From NCBI GenBank assembly GCA_965369705.1, contig CBDURF010000001.1, positions 4,380 to 68,379 on the forward strand: a stretch of 64,000 bases of DNA. Reading direction: 5' to 3'. The stretch is from JAGLCY01 sp965369705 (GTDB taxonomy: Bacteria > Krumholzibacteriota > Krumholzibacteriia > LZORAL124-64-63). The position numbers and the translations under genes were made by a program. Shown one piece after another: positions 27,013-35,614 of the stretch; the stretch's first letter is position 1, and each line of letters starts with the position of its first letter. The notes under the pieces were generated by a model. It worked only from the letters and a program-made list of their open reading frames with translations. It had not been told where the DNA came from and did no database searches.

Positions 27013-28425
27013 TCAATGTCCCGTCACCTTCCAGACGTCGAGCACCACGACGAAGGTCATGAACAAAAGCAGGATGATCAGGCCCACCTGCGTGGCGATG
27101 GCCTGCAGCTTTTCGGGCACCGGTTTTCCGCCCCTGGCCACCTCGAGCAGCAGGAACAGCACGTGTCCCCCATCCAGGACCGGAATGGGCATCAGGTTCA
27201 ACAGGAACAGGTTGATGGAGAAGAAGGCGACGAAGTACATCAGGTGCGAAAAACTCCAGCTCAACATCTCCCCGGCGGCCTGGCCGATCCGCAGGGGCCC
27301 ACCCACGGCGTCCAGGCCGAGCCTGCGGAAAACGAAATCCCGCAGCACGCTCACGGTGACCTGGATGGTCCCGATGGTCCGTTGGTACCCGAGGACCACG
27401 GCCGTGCCGAAACCGACCTTCTCGTAGGCGAAGAAGGGTTCCATGAAGATGCGGCCCTTCATCACGCCCGGTTCGATTTCCTTGAGTTCCGGCACCACCG
27501 CACCGCTCATCCGCAGTCCGTCCCGGATCCAGACGATCTCCAAGGACTGTTCCGGATGGTCGTTGATGATACGGGCGATATTGCTGAATGAGGTCACGGT
27601 CTGGCCCATCACGGACTGGACCACGTCTCCCGGACGAAGACCGAGCATCGCGGCGGGACCGTTCCTTCTCACCAGGCCGACCGTCGTGTTCCAGACTTCC
27701 AGCCCCAGCGACCAGTAACCCGCTCCCTCATCGAACACCGGTTGCAGTTCGAGGGTCACCTTCCCATCTTCTCGCCTGACTTCCACCGCCGAGGGAGGCA
27801 CCGTCCCTGTCTTCCGCAGTTCCACCGGGACCAGGGCCTCTTCGACCTCTCCCCAGTTTTCCATGGCTCGGCCGTTGACCTTCAGGATCTTGTCTCCGAC
27901 CTGGAAACCCGCGACCTCGGCCGGAGAATCGACCCGGACATCACCCACGGTGGTGAAGGGAATGTTCTGCAGGCCGTTGCTCAGGACAAGCCCCGTATAG
28001 AGCACGAACGCCAGCACCAGGTTGAACAGGGGCCCGGCGATGAAAACGAACAACCGCTGCCACGCGGGCCGGGAGTTCAGAAGCCGGTGGGGCGGAATGT
28101 GGTCATCTATGCCCGCGGCCTCGGCGTTGCCTTCCTCGGTGCCCAGGGGATACTTCCTTTCCTCCCAGGTCCCGGTGTCCTGGATCTCCTCCATGACCCC
28201 CTCGCCCGCCATCTTGACGTAGCCGCCGAACGGGATGGCCGACAGGACGTATTCGGTCTCCCCCCAACGCTTGCGGAGAAACTTGGGGCCGATACCGATG
28301 GAGAAGGTCTTCACGTAGATCCCGAACAGCTTGCAAAACAGGAAATGCCCGAGTTCGTGAACGATGACCACGAGTCCCAGGGTCAGCAGGAAGGCGAATA
28401 TCGTGGTGATGATGTTGCTGGACAA
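27013..28425 (-). CDS. rseP: Site-2 protease RseP, 470 aa
   Basis: Membrane-embedded zinc metalloprotease of the S2P family, cleaving anti-sigma factors or signal-peptide remnants within the membrane. HELGH at residues 23-27 gives the zinc site and LMPIPVLDGGH near the C terminus gives the third ligand. Two PDZ domains lie between (about 150-220 and 225-310, with GLRPGDVV). Four membrane segments are expected: about 7-25, 120-140, 395-420 and 445-465. The start is TTG at 28425, after AGAGGTCGAAA, nine bases past the dxr stop. It is last in pyrH-frr-uppS-cdsA-dxr-rseP, its usual place. Confidence 0.95.
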   Translation of the reverse strand: MSSNIITTIFAFLLTLGLVVIVHELGHFLFCKLFGIYVKTFSIGIGPKFLRKRWGETEYVLSAIPFGGYVKMAGEGVMEEIQDTGTWEERKYPLGTEEGNAEAAGIDDHIPPHRLLNSRPAWQRLFVFIAGPLFNLVLAFVLYTGLVLSNGLQNIPFTTVGDVRVDSPAEVAGFQVGDKILKVNGRAMENWGEVEEALVPVELRKTGTVPPSAVEVRREDGKVTLELQPVFDEGAGYWSLGLEVWNTTVGLVRRNGPAAMLGLRPGDVVQSVMGQTVTSFSNIARIINDHPEQSLEIVWIRDGLRMSGAVVPELKEIEPGVMKGRIFMEPFFAYEKVGFGTAVVLGYQRTIGTIQVTVSVLRDFVFRRLGLDAVGGPLRIGQAAGEMLSWSFSHLMYFVAFFSINLFLLNLMPIPVLDGGHVLFLLLEVARGGKPVPEKLQAIATQVGLIILLLFMTFVVVLDVWKVTGH

Positions 28426-28434
28426 TTTCGACCT

Positions 28435-29706
28435 CTATTCCCCGGCGGAGGGCCGGCGGTCGACGAGACCGACAGCCGTCCTGCGGGCTTGATTATCGAC
28501 GGCCAGGGCGGTGGCGAGGTCATTCACCTCGGCCGGCGCTTCGGTCGCCAGACTGTCTTCGATGATGTGCGGAATGTCCCCATACCCGATGCGGCCGTTC
28601 AGCAGCGCCGTCACGGCTACCTCGTTTGCGGCGTTGAGGACAATGGGCGAGGCGCCGCCGGCCACGCCGGCCTCGCGGGCCAGACGCAGACAAGGGAACC
28701 GCACCGGATCCGGAGCTTCAAACAGGAGAGACCCGGTCTCGACCAAATCTAGCCTGCCCGTCTCCAGGGGCCAATGCTTTTCCCCGCTGATGGCATATTG
28801 CAGGGGTATGCGCATATCCGGCGTCCCGAGCTGCGCCAACAGAGCGCCGTCCACGAACTCCACCAGGGAGTGCACGATGGACCCGGGGTGCACCACCACG
28901 TCGATCCTGTCGTAGGAAACCCCGAACAGGTGATGGGCTTCGATGATTTCGAGCCCCTTGTTCATAAGAGTCGCCGAGTCGACAGTGATCTTGGGCCCCA
29001 TGTTCCAGGTGGGATGATTCAGGACCTGCTCGAGAGTCACCCGCTCCAAATCCTCTGCGCTGGTTTTCCGGAAGGGACCGCCGGAAGCCGTCAGGATCAG
29101 GCGCCTGATCTCCTCTTCCCTGCGCCCGGACAGACATTGAGCGATGGCCGCGTGCTCCGAATCAACCGGCAGGATCTCGGCGCCGCCGGCCATCACGGCT
29201 TCGGCAACCAACTCGCCCCCGACCACCAGGGATTCCTTGTTGGCCAGGGCGATCCGCAGGCCGCGCCCCGCCGCCGCGAGGGTCGGCTCCAGCCCCACCG
29301 CGCCGACCAGACCGTTGACCAGACAATGGGCGTCGGCCGCCTCTGTCACGGCCTCCAACAGTCCCCGGGGACCTGGGCCGAGCAGACGTTTTCCCAGCCC
29401 CGGCAGGGCGGCTGCCGCGGCATGGGCCACGGGGTCGGTCACCGCCACCAGGGGGAGCTCGTGGTCCGGGCAGGCCGCGGCCAGATCCTCCAGGAGGCCG
29501 ACAAGTTCCGGAACCCGTGACCGGCAACTGACGGCTGCCACCTGGAGCTTGTCCGGTTGACGTTTCACAAGGTCCAGGGTCTGGGTCCCGATGGACCCGG
29601 TCGCCCCCAGCACGATCAGGCGCAGGGGTGACGGGAATTCCAGCAGGGGCCGGCCGCAGGGATACAGGCAATGATGATCACGATGTCCGGTGGGATTCGG
29701 TTTCAT
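28435..29706 (-). CDS. dxr: 1-deoxy-D-xylulose 5-phosphate reductoisomerase, 423 aa
   Basis: Second step of the MEP isoprenoid pathway: DXP to MEP with NADPH and a divalent metal. The NADPH motif LGATGSIGTQTLDL, the metal-site PVDSEH, and the loop NHPTWNMGPKITVDSATL are all present. The reading frame is open much further upstream, but the ATG at 29706 is the first sensible start after cdsA (35-bp gap, GGAGG eleven bases upstream). It gives an N-terminal extension of about 30 residues before the Rossmann strand, rich in His and Cys (HRDHHCLYPC), longer than in most Dxr proteins. In-frame ATG, GTG or TTG codons closer to the Rossmann motif are lacking. It supplies isoprenoids for the neighbouring uppS. 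Confidence 0.93.
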   Translation of the reverse strand: MKPNPTGHRDHHCLYPCGRPLLEFPSPLRLIVLGATGSIGTQTLDLVKRQPDKLQVAAVSCRSRVPELVGLLEDLAAACPDHELPLVAVTDPVAHAAAAALPGLGKRLLGPGPRGLLEAVTEAADAHCLVNGLVGAVGLEPTLAAAGRGLRIALANKESLVVGGELVAEAVMAGGAEILPVDSEHAAIAQCLSGRREEEIRRLILTASGGPFRKTSAEDLERVTLEQVLNHPTWNMGPKITVDSATLMNKGLEIIEAHHLFGVSYDRIDVVVHPGSIVHSLVEFVDGALLAQLGTPDMRIPLQYAISGEKHWPLETGRLDLVETGSLLFEAPDPVRFPCLRLAREAGVAGGASPIVLNAANEVAVTALLNGRIGYGDIPHIIEDSLATEAPAEVNDLATALAVDNQARRTAVGLVDRRPSAGE

Positions 29707-29741
29707 GGCCTTGAGCACCTCCCCCTTGCGGGTCTCGCGGA

Positions 29742-30605
29742 TCAGATGATGAAAAAGCGGAAGTAATAGTAAAGCACCGGCACGGTGAACAGCAGGGAAT
29801 CGAAGCGGTCCAGGACGCCTCCATGCCCCGGGATCAACTCCGCCGAATCCTTGATGCCCGCATCCCGCTTGATCATGGATTCCACCAGATCGCCAAGCTG
29901 GGCCATGACACCGGTGATCAGGCCGACCACCGTGGCGCCCAGGGGCGTCAGGAACGGTGTCAATCCCTTGGCGCAGAGCCAGCCGCAGAGCCCCGCGGCA
30001 AACAGCCCACCCACGGCGCCTTCCACCGTCTTCTTGGGACTGATCCGGGGTATCAGTTTGTGCCGGCCGAAGGCCACCCCGCACAGGAAGGCCCCCGTGT
30101 CCGTCGCCCAGGTCACCAGGGCGGCGAAGAAGACCAGCCGGGCCCCGATATTGTCATCCAGGCCCAGGGCCACGGGCAACTGCCGCAGCATCACTAGATG
30201 GCTGCCCATCCAGCCGATGTACATGATTCCGAAAATTGTTACCGCGATGTGGGCGAGGGATTTGGACATGTCCCGGCGGAACAGTTCGCGCACCATGATG
30301 AGCAAAAGACTGCCGGTCAGAATGAGCGGAACCCCCACACCCTGGCTCCAGGCGTACCAACTGATGGCCAGGGCGCAGAAGTAGCCCAGGGCCTCGAAGG
30401 GTTCGTAGCCTTTGGCGCGCATCAGAACGTAGAATTCCCGCAGGCCGAGAAGAATGATCAGATCGGCCAGAACCAGAAAGAACAGACCGCCCCGCAGCGT
30501 GATGAAATACAGGCAGGGAACACCGACCAGGATGACGGCAATCCGGGGCAGGATACCGGCGTTCAGGAAGCGGCGCAGTGTGCGGGGTCTGGTCTCCTCA
30601 TTCAC
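29742..30605 (-). CDS. cdsA: Phosphatidate cytidylyltransferase, 287 aa
   Basis: Integral membrane enzyme making CDP-diacylglycerol from phosphatidate and CTP. About eight hydrophobic segments are visible. Family signatures include SPKKTVEGAVGG and the C-terminal DLVESMIKRDAGIKDS, followed by PGHGGVLDRFDS. I place the start at the GTG at 30605, which overlaps the uppS stop as GTGA and gives NEETRPRTLRRF before the first membrane helix. The frame stays open upstream but is then uppS antiframe sequence. Length is typical for the family. Confidence 0.94.
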   Translation of the reverse strand: MNEETRPRTLRRFLNAGILPRIAVILVGVPCLYFITLRGGLFFLVLADLIILLGLREFYVLMRAKGYEPFEALGYFCALAISWYAWSQGVGVPLILTGSLLLIMVRELFRRDMSKSLAHIAVTIFGIMYIGWMGSHLVMLRQLPVALGLDDNIGARLVFFAALVTWATDTGAFLCGVAFGRHKLIPRISPKKTVEGAVGGLFAAGLCGWLCAKGLTPFLTPLGATVVGLITGVMAQLGDLVESMIKRDAGIKDSAELIPGHGGVLDRFDSLLFTVPVLYYYFRFFII

Positions 30606-31462
30606 GGGCGGACCTTCAGGAGGCGCTTCCAGCGGGCGGGATCCAACAGGGAATTCCCGTTCTCCTGGCCACCATCGGTCCGGTCCGCGGGCAGGGCGCC
30701 GAAACGGCGTTCGCGGTTCTGGAAGTCGGCCACCGCGAGCAGGAGGTCCCGCTGATCGAAGTCGGGCCACAACACCGGGGTGATAAGCATTTCCGAATAG
30801 GCCGTCTGCCAGAGTAGAAAATTACTGAGACGCGCCTCGCCACTGGTACGGATGACCAGGTCGGGATCCGGCAACCGTGGAGAGTAGAGCCCCTTTGCGA
30901 ATTCGTCTTCGGTGACCTCGTCCACCTTGATTTCGCCACGGTTCAAGCGCTCGGCGAGGTGCAGGGCCGCTCGCAGGATTTCCTGCCGGCCGCCGTAGGC
31001 CAGGGCCAGATTGAGCGTCAAACCCGTGTTGCCGGCCAGGACATCGATGGCCTTCTGCAGCGCCTGGCGAGCCTTGTCCGGCAACTGGTCGAGGGCCCCG
31101 CTGGCGGTCAGTCGCACATTCCGCTGGTCGAGCTCATCCCGTTCGGCGACCAATGTTTCTTGCAGGAAATGCCAGAGGGCCTTCACCTCGGCGGCCGGAC
31201 GGTTGAAGTTTTCCTGACTGAATGTGTAGAGGGTCAGGACGTCGATGCCGAGCCGCCCGCAGATCTCCACGCAGCGCCGCACCGCGTGGCGGCCCGCGCG
31301 GTGGCCGGCCAACCGGGGTAGAAACCGCTTCTGGGCCCACCGTCCGTTGCCGTCCATGATGATGGCGATATGGCCCGGCAGGTCGCCCCGCTCGGTCACC
31401 CGGGCCACCAGGTCATCAAGGGCCAGGTCCGCCAGGGTTTCCATGTCGTGTAGTGAGGCCAT
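30602..31462 (-). CDS. uppS: Isoprenyl transferase (undecaprenyl diphosphate synthase), 286 aa
   Basis: Cis-prenyltransferase adding isopentenyl units to farnesyl-PP to make the C55 carrier lipid for cell-wall synthesis. The catalytic motif IAIIMDGNGRWAQ is near residue 32. RLAGHRAGRHAVRRC and the later VIRTSGEARLSNFLLWQ are family signatures (many relatives have RTGGE at this last site). The ATG at 31462 has an AGGGGA site. It overlaps cdsA by four bases. Slightly longer than E. coli UppS because of a short C-terminal basic tail. Confidence 0.95.
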   Translation of the reverse strand: MASLHDMETLADLALDDLVARVTERGDLPGHIAIIMDGNGRWAQKRFLPRLAGHRAGRHAVRRCVEICGRLGIDVLTLYTFSQENFNRPAAEVKALWHFLQETLVAERDELDQRNVRLTASGALDQLPDKARQALQKAIDVLAGNTGLTLNLALAYGGRQEILRAALHLAERLNRGEIKVDEVTEDEFAKGLYSPRLPDPDLVIRTSGEARLSNFLLWQTAYSEMLITPVLWPDFDQRDLLLAVADFQNRERRFGALPADRTDGGQENGNSLLDPARWKRLLKVRP

Positions 31463-31475
31463 ATGAACGTTTCCC

Positions 31476-32033
31476 CTACAACTCCATGATTTCCGCCTGC
31501 TTGGCGGTGACGATCTTGTCGATCTCCGTGCAGAAACGGTCGGTCAACTTCTGCACCTGGTCCCGGTCGCCGTGGAATTCGTCTTCAGTGATGTTGCCGT
31601 CCTTCTGTTCCTTCTTCAGGGTGTCGTTGGCCTCCTGGCGCACTTTGCGAACGGCGATCTTGCCCTCCTCGGCATATTCCCCGGCCTGTTTGCCGAGCTC
31701 CTTGCGACTTTCCTCCGTCAGTTCCGGAATCTGGATCCGGATCATCATGCCGTCGCTGGCGGGATTGAAGCCCAGGTTGCCGGCCTGGATCGCCTTTTCG
31801 ATCTCGCCGATGGTGCCGCGGTCGAAGGGCTTGACCGTCAACAGGCGGGGTTCAGGCACGGCCACGGTCGCCAGCTGGTTCAGCGGAGTGATGACCCCGT
31901 AGTACTCGACCTTGATTCCCTCGAGGATGGCTGGCGTGGCCTTGCCGGTGCGAATGCGGCCCAGGCGGCCCTTCATCATCTCAATGACTTCCTCCATGGA
32001 CAATTCGGCGTTTCCCCTGGCTTCGGCGCTCAT
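31476..32033 (-). CDS. frr: Ribosome recycling factor, 185 aa
   Basis: Splits post-termination ribosomes with EF-G. The protein is exactly the usual 185 aa when started at the ATG at 32033 (MSAEARGNAELSMEEV), which overlaps the pyrH stop as ATGA. Diagnostic segments are GRIRTGKATPAILEGI, VEYYGVITPLNQLATV, and the C-terminal coiled-coil DRDQVQKLTDRFCTEIDKI. Longer in-frame starts would fall inside pyrH. Confidence 0.97.
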   Translation of the reverse strand: MSAEARGNAELSMEEVIEMMKGRLGRIRTGKATPAILEGIKVEYYGVITPLNQLATVAVPEPRLLTVKPFDRGTIGEIEKAIQAGNLGFNPASDGMMIRIQIPELTEESRKELGKQAGEYAEEGKIAVRKVRQEANDTLKKEQKDGNITEDEFHGDRDQVQKLTDRFCTEIDKIVTAKQAEIMEL

Positions 32034-32746
32034 GACTGTGTCTCCTTTTTGATCCAGGTTCCCGGCTGCTCGCCGGCGATGACGTTGACGAGGTTGTCCG
32101 GATCCGACATATCGAATACGAACATCGGCAGCCCCTGTTCCGCGCACAGGGTGACCGCGGTGAGGTCCATGACCTGCAGGCGTTGGTCGATGACCTCGTC
32201 GTAGGTCAGCTGCTCGAAGCGTCGGGCGTCGTCGTACCGGTGGGGATCCTTGTCGTAGACCCCGTCCACCTGGGTGCCCTTGAGCAGGACATCCGCGCTG
32301 ATTTCCAGGGCGCGCAGGGCGGCGGCGGAGTCGGTCGTGAAATAGGGATTACCGGTTCCTCCGGCGAAAAGCAGCACATGCCCGGACTGCATCAGGGCCA
32401 AGGCGTCGTCCCGTGCGAAGGACTTGGTCAACGGACGCTGCTCCCGGGGACTCAAGACCTTGGCCCGCAGGCCTTCGGCCCGCAGGTAGTCGCGAATGAT
32501 GGCCGCATTCATCACCGTACCAAGCATGCCCACGTTGTCGGCGGTCACCCGGTCGACGATCTCCAGGTTGGCCGAGCGGGCACGGAAGATGTTCCCTGCG
32601 CCGACCACGATCCCCACCTGGACGCCTTGCTGCACGACCTGGGCCACGGCCTGGGCCAGACCGGTCAGTTTCCGGTGGCTGTACTGCTCGCCCTCGGACA
32701 TCAGGGCTTCGCCGCTCAATTTCAGGAGGATACGCGTGAATTTCAC
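32030..32746 (-). CDS. pyrH: Uridylate kinase, 238 aa
   Basis: Hexameric UMP kinase of the amino-acid-kinase fold, making UDP from UMP. N-terminal KFTRILLKLSGEALM, the glycine-rich VGAGNIFRA, and the late GGTGNPYFTTDSAA are characteristic. The start is the GTG at 32746, with AAAGG ten bases upstream; the protein then matches the usual ~238 aa. It follows the rpsB-tsf terminator and leads the frr-uppS-cdsA-dxr-rseP run. I could not pick out a convincing promoter in the 90 bp between terminator and start. Confidence 0.96.
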   Translation of the reverse strand: MKFTRILLKLSGEALMSEGEQYSHRKLTGLAQAVAQVVQQGVQVGIVVGAGNIFRARSANLEIVDRVTADNVGMLGTVMNAAIIRDYLRAEGLRAKVLSPREQRPLTKSFARDDALALMQSGHVLLFAGGTGNPYFTTDSAAALRALEISADVLLKGTQVDGVYDKDPHRYDDARRFEQLTYDEVIDQRLQVMDLTAVTLCAEQGLPMFVFDMSDPDNLVNVIAGEQPGTWIKKETQS

Positions 32747-32839
32747 CGGTGTGCGACCTTTCCGAGTGGGGTCCCGCCGGAGGGGAACCGCAATCCATCC
32801 CTGATCCGCCGGCTCCCGGAGGAATGCCGGCCCATCCAC

Positions 32840-32869
32840 AAAAAAAAGCCCGGGCGCAAGACCCGGGCT
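32840..32869 (-). terminator. Rho-independent terminator after tsf
   Basis: Read on the minus strand, an 8-bp GC-rich stem (AGCCCGGG paired with CCCGGGCT) with a short loop is followed by eight T residues. It is 16 bp past the tsf stop, so it closes the rpsB-tsf unit before pyrH. Confidence 0.92.
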
Positions 32870-32884
32870 GTGAGGCGCTCCTGG

Positions 32885-33478
32885 CTAACCGCCGATCTGG
32901 AAGCGTGCGAAACGCTTGATCTGCATGTTTTCGCCCAGGGAGCCGATGATGGACTTGAGGTAGTCCGCCACCGTCATGTCAGGGTCCTTGACGTACTTCT
33001 GTTCGAGCAGGACGAATTCACTGTAATACTTGTCCACCTTGCCTTCAACAATCTTGTCGATCATTTCGGCGGGCTTGCCCTGCTCCTCCATCTGGCCCCG
33101 GTAGATCTCCTTCTCCTTTTCGACCAGGGAGGGATCGACCTCTTCCCGGGCCACGGCAATGGGGCTGGCCGCAGCGATATGCATGGCCACGTTGTGGACG
33201 AATTCCTGGAAATCGTCGGTTCGGGCCACGAAATCGGTTTCACAGGAAACTTCCACCAGGACGCCGACCTTGCCACCCATGTGGATGTAACTGCCCACGA
33301 CCCCCTGGCTGGTGGCCCGGCCTTCCTTTTTCGCGGCCGAAGCGATTCCCTTCTTGCGCAGGTATTCGCCGGCCTTTTCCATGTCGCCGTCGCACTCCTG
33401 AAGGGCCTTCTTGCAATCCATCATCCCTGCGTTCGTAGCCTCACGCAGCTCCTTGACCATCTTCGCGGTGATATCCAT
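32885..33478 (-). CDS. tsf: Elongation factor Ts, 197 aa
   Basis: Guanine nucleotide exchange factor for EF-Tu. The N-terminal UBA-like domain (VKELREATNAGMMDCKKALQ) and the TDFVA loop in VEVSCETDFVARTDDF are present. At 197 aa it is the short form, as in Thermus, with one core repeat rather than two (E. coli has 283 aa). The ATG follows CTGGAGGAGTC. It lies 144 bp after rpsB, with a strong hairpin in the gap, and is followed by a clear terminator. Confidence 0.97.
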   Translation of the reverse strand: MDITAKMVKELREATNAGMMDCKKALQECDGDMEKAGEYLRKKGIASAAKKEGRATSQGVVGSYIHMGGKVGVLVEVSCETDFVARTDDFQEFVHNVAMHIAAASPIAVAREEVDPSLVEKEKEIYRGQMEEQGKPAEMIDKIVEGKVDKYYSEFVLLEQKYVKDPDMTVADYLKSIIGSLGENMQIKRFARFQIGG

Positions 33479-33574
33479 GACTCCTCCAGATTTCCCTGTC
33501 CCACCCTCATTCGGGGCCGCGGAGGGAGAGTTGTTGACTCTGCCGGAACGATAGCCGGCCCATTTATTGTAACG

Positions 33575-33605
33575 GAGGCCCGACCCCGGTTGGGGCCGGG
33601 CCCTC
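33575..33605 (-). other. GC-rich hairpin between rpsB and tsf
   Basis: About 12 base pairs in blocks (GAGG, CCCG, CCCC with their complements), one bulged C, one internal mismatch and a 4-nt AACC loop. It starts 17 bp after the rpsB stop. No T run follows, so a partial terminator, RNase processing site or attenuator between rpsB and tsf is more likely than full termination. Confidence 0.55.
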
Positions 33606-33622
33606 CCGCAATGATTATCGCG

Positions 33623-34498
33623 TCAATCCTGATTGGCCGACTTTTCGGCACCCTCGGCACCCTTGGCGGCTTCGACCGGTTCGACCGGTTCGGTTGCGGC
33701 AGGAGATCCGTCTGCGGCTTCGACCTTGCTGTCGTCACCGGCCAGAGTGGCGCTGGCGGTTTTGGGCTCGTCCTTCGCCTCGGCCATGTCAACGCCCTGA
33801 TCCTTGCCCTCGGCCTTGGTCTTGCGGCCCTCTTCGATGGCCTCGGCGACCACCCTGGTGAACAGGGTGATGGCGCGGATGGCGTCATCGTTGCCGGGAA
33901 TGGGAAAGGTGATCAGGGTGGGGTCGCAATTGGTATCGACGATGCCGATGACCGGAATGCCCAGCTTGTTGGCCTCGCGCACGGCGGTTTCTTCCTCGGC
34001 GGTGTCCACGACGAACACCGCGTCCGGAACGCCCTTCATCTTGCGGATGCCGCCCAGGTTGGTATTGAGCTTTGCGAATTTACGACTGAACTCAAGCTGC
34101 TCCTTCTTGGAGAAGTTCTCCATGCGGCCGTCGTTCATCATGGCTTCGATCTCTTCGAGCTTCTGGACGCTCTTGTAGATGGTCTGGTGGTTGGTCAGCA
34201 TCCCCCCCAGCCAGCGCTCGGTCACGTAGGGCATGCCGGCCTTTTCAGCCATCTCGCGGATGGCGACCTTGGCCTGTTTCTTGGTACCGACGAAAAGGAC
34301 GGTGCCGCCCTTGGCGCCGACGGTCTTGAGGAAGTCGCAGGCCTTGTTCAGTGCCCGCAGGGTCCTCTGCAGATCGATGATGTAGATGCCACCCCGGGCA
34401 ATGAAGATGTAGGGCTTCATCTTGGGATTCCACTTGCGGGTTTGGTGTCCGAAATGGACTCCCGCTTCCAGCAGGTCTTTCAGACCGACATTAGCCAT
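33623..34498 (-). CDS. rpsB: 30S ribosomal protein S2, 291 aa
   Basis: Core is standard S2: MANVGLKDLLEAGVHFGHQT, then YIFIARGGIYIIDLQRTLR, RWLGGMLTNHQTI, and DAVFVVDTAEEETAVREA. The start is the ATG at 34498, with GGAGG five bases upstream, not the ATG four codons earlier. After about residue 225 comes a ~60-residue acidic, Ala-rich low-complexity tail (for example ATEPVEPVEAAKGAEGAEKS), absent from E. coli S2 (241 aa) but known in some other phyla. Paired with tsf as usual. Confidence 0.96.
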   Translation of the reverse strand: MANVGLKDLLEAGVHFGHQTRKWNPKMKPYIFIARGGIYIIDLQRTLRALNKACDFLKTVGAKGGTVLFVGTKKQAKVAIREMAEKAGMPYVTERWLGGMLTNHQTIYKSVQKLEEIEAMMNDGRMENFSKKEQLEFSRKFAKLNTNLGGIRKMKGVPDAVFVVDTAEEETAVREANKLGIPVIGIVDTNCDPTLITFPIPGNDDAIRAITLFTRVVAEAIEEGRKTKAEGKDQGVDMAEAKDEPKTASATLAGDDSKVEAADGSPAATEPVEPVEAAKGAEGAEKSANQD

Positions 34499-34550
34499 GA
34501 TTGCCTCCAACTAACAAAGGTTGAGCCTCCCCGGCCATCTAAGGAGATGG

Positions 34551-34610
34551 AAAAACACCCCAGAGAAGATCAGGCCAGGTGCCACCTGTTCCACTCCTCC
34601 GGCCGGGTGT
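34551..34610 (-). promoter_or_regulatory. Structured element between rpsI and rpsB
   Basis: On the minus strand ACACCC pairs with GGGTGT over about 45 nt and encloses a compact CAGGTG-x-CACCTG hairpin. Five T residues follow the closing arm, and a second small hairpin (CCATCT/AGATGG, 34535-34550) comes next, before the rpsB Shine-Dalgarno. This could be the rplM-rpsI terminator, an rpsB leader that binds S2, or both. No sequence match to a known leader can be claimed. Confidence 0.4.
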
Positions 34611-34689
34611 GTAATTTCCGGTCCGCGACCAACCATTCCGTTGACCACGGGACCGTTTGACGCCAAACGCTGGCTCCGGCTGATCCGGC

Positions 34690-35076
34690 CTAGCGTTTGG
34701 AGAACTGGAACCGCTTCCTGGCGCCCGGCTGACCGTACTTCTTGCGCTCCACCATACGGGGATCGCGGGTCAGGAATCCGTGCTTGCGCAGGGGCTTGCG
34801 GTAATCTTCGTTGGCGACCACGAGAGCACGGGACAGGCCGTGGCGCAAGGCGCCCGCCTGACCGGAGATCCCGCCGCCCTTGACGGTGCACCAGATGTCG
34901 AATTCGCCCTCGACACCCAGGCTGGTCAACGGCCGCAGGGCCTGCTGACGTACGGCTAAACCGAAATATTCCTCTACGGACCGGTTGTTGACCTTGATCT
35001 GGCCCGAACCCTGGGTGATCCAGACGCGGGCGACGGCGGTCTTTCGGCGTCCCGTGGCGTAATATCTTTCTTCCAA
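34690..35076 (-). CDS. rpsI: 30S ribosomal protein S9, 128 aa
   Basis: Small-subunit protein whose C-terminal tail reaches the P-site tRNA. ATGRRKTAVARVWI at the N terminus, GGGISGQAGALRHGLSRAL in the middle, and the basic C-terminal KKYGQPGARKRFQFSKR are diagnostic. Length is typical (about 130). It follows rplM by 83 bp, the conserved L13-S9 pair, and shares the rplM promoter. Confidence 0.97.
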   Translation of the reverse strand: MEERYYATGRRKTAVARVWITQGSGQIKVNNRSVEEYFGLAVRQQALRPLTSLGVEGEFDIWCTVKGGGISGQAGALRHGLSRALVVANEDYRKPLRKHGFLTRDPRMVERKKYGQPGARKRFQFSKR

Positions 35077-35159
35077 CTTTTCTTCCTCCAGGCGAGCGCG
35101 GCCTGCGGGCCTTCGCTCAGGTCTTTCAGGACATTCAGGACATCCAGGAAATGCTGTCC

Positions 35160-35588
35160 CTACAGTTCGACGATCTTCGGCTGTTGCGGCCCGTGGGGAT
35201 GCTCCCCGCCCGCGTACACCCTCAGGTTCGTCAGCTGTTTGCGTCCGAGGCGGGTCTTGGGCAGCATGCCCTTGACGGCGCGCAGGATGACTTCCTCGGG
35301 GCGCTTCTCCATCAGCTTCTTCATCGTGGTCACCCGCTGGCCGCCCATATAACCGGTGTGGCTCAGGTAGACCTTCTTCTCGCGCTTCTGGCCGGTGAGC
35401 TTCACCTTGGCGGCATTCAGGACGATGACGTTGTCGCCCATGTCCAGGTTGGCCGTGAAGGTGGGCTTGTGCTTGCCCCTCAGAAAAGTGGCCACCTGGG
35501 TGGCCAGACGGCCCAGGACGATATCCTCGGCATCCACCACCAGCCAGTCCTTGGCGATTTCGTCCAGCTTCATGCTATAGGTCTTCAC
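35160..35588 (-). CDS. rplM: 50S ribosomal protein L13, 142 aa
   Basis: Starts at the GTG at 35588, which has GAGGAG eight bases upstream and yields exactly the 142 aa seen in E. coli L13. Diagnostic parts are DWLVVDAEDIVLGRLATQVA, GDNVIVLNAAKVKLTG, and the C-terminal LRVYAGGEHPHGPQQP. The longer open frame upstream is leader sequence. A hairpin and a promoter lie in the 300-bp stretch before it. Confidence 0.97.
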   Translation of the reverse strand: MKTYSMKLDEIAKDWLVVDAEDIVLGRLATQVATFLRGKHKPTFTANLDMGDNVIVLNAAKVKLTGQKREKKVYLSHTGYMGGQRVTTMKKLMEKRPEEVILRAVKGMLPKTRLGRKQLTNLRVYAGGEHPHGPQQPKIVEL

Positions 35589-35614
35589 GGATTTTCTCCT
35601 CGAAATGCCGGCCT

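Noticed and set aside
29707..30084. Longer N-terminal extension of Dxr (frame open to 30084)
   Set aside because: It lies wholly within cdsA on the same strand in another frame and has no family similarity; the start at 29706 fits gene spacing.
32183..34660. 825-codon plus-strand open frame over pyrH, tsf and rpsB
   Set aside because: Antisense shadow of conserved ribosomal and nucleotide genes; no recognisable domain.
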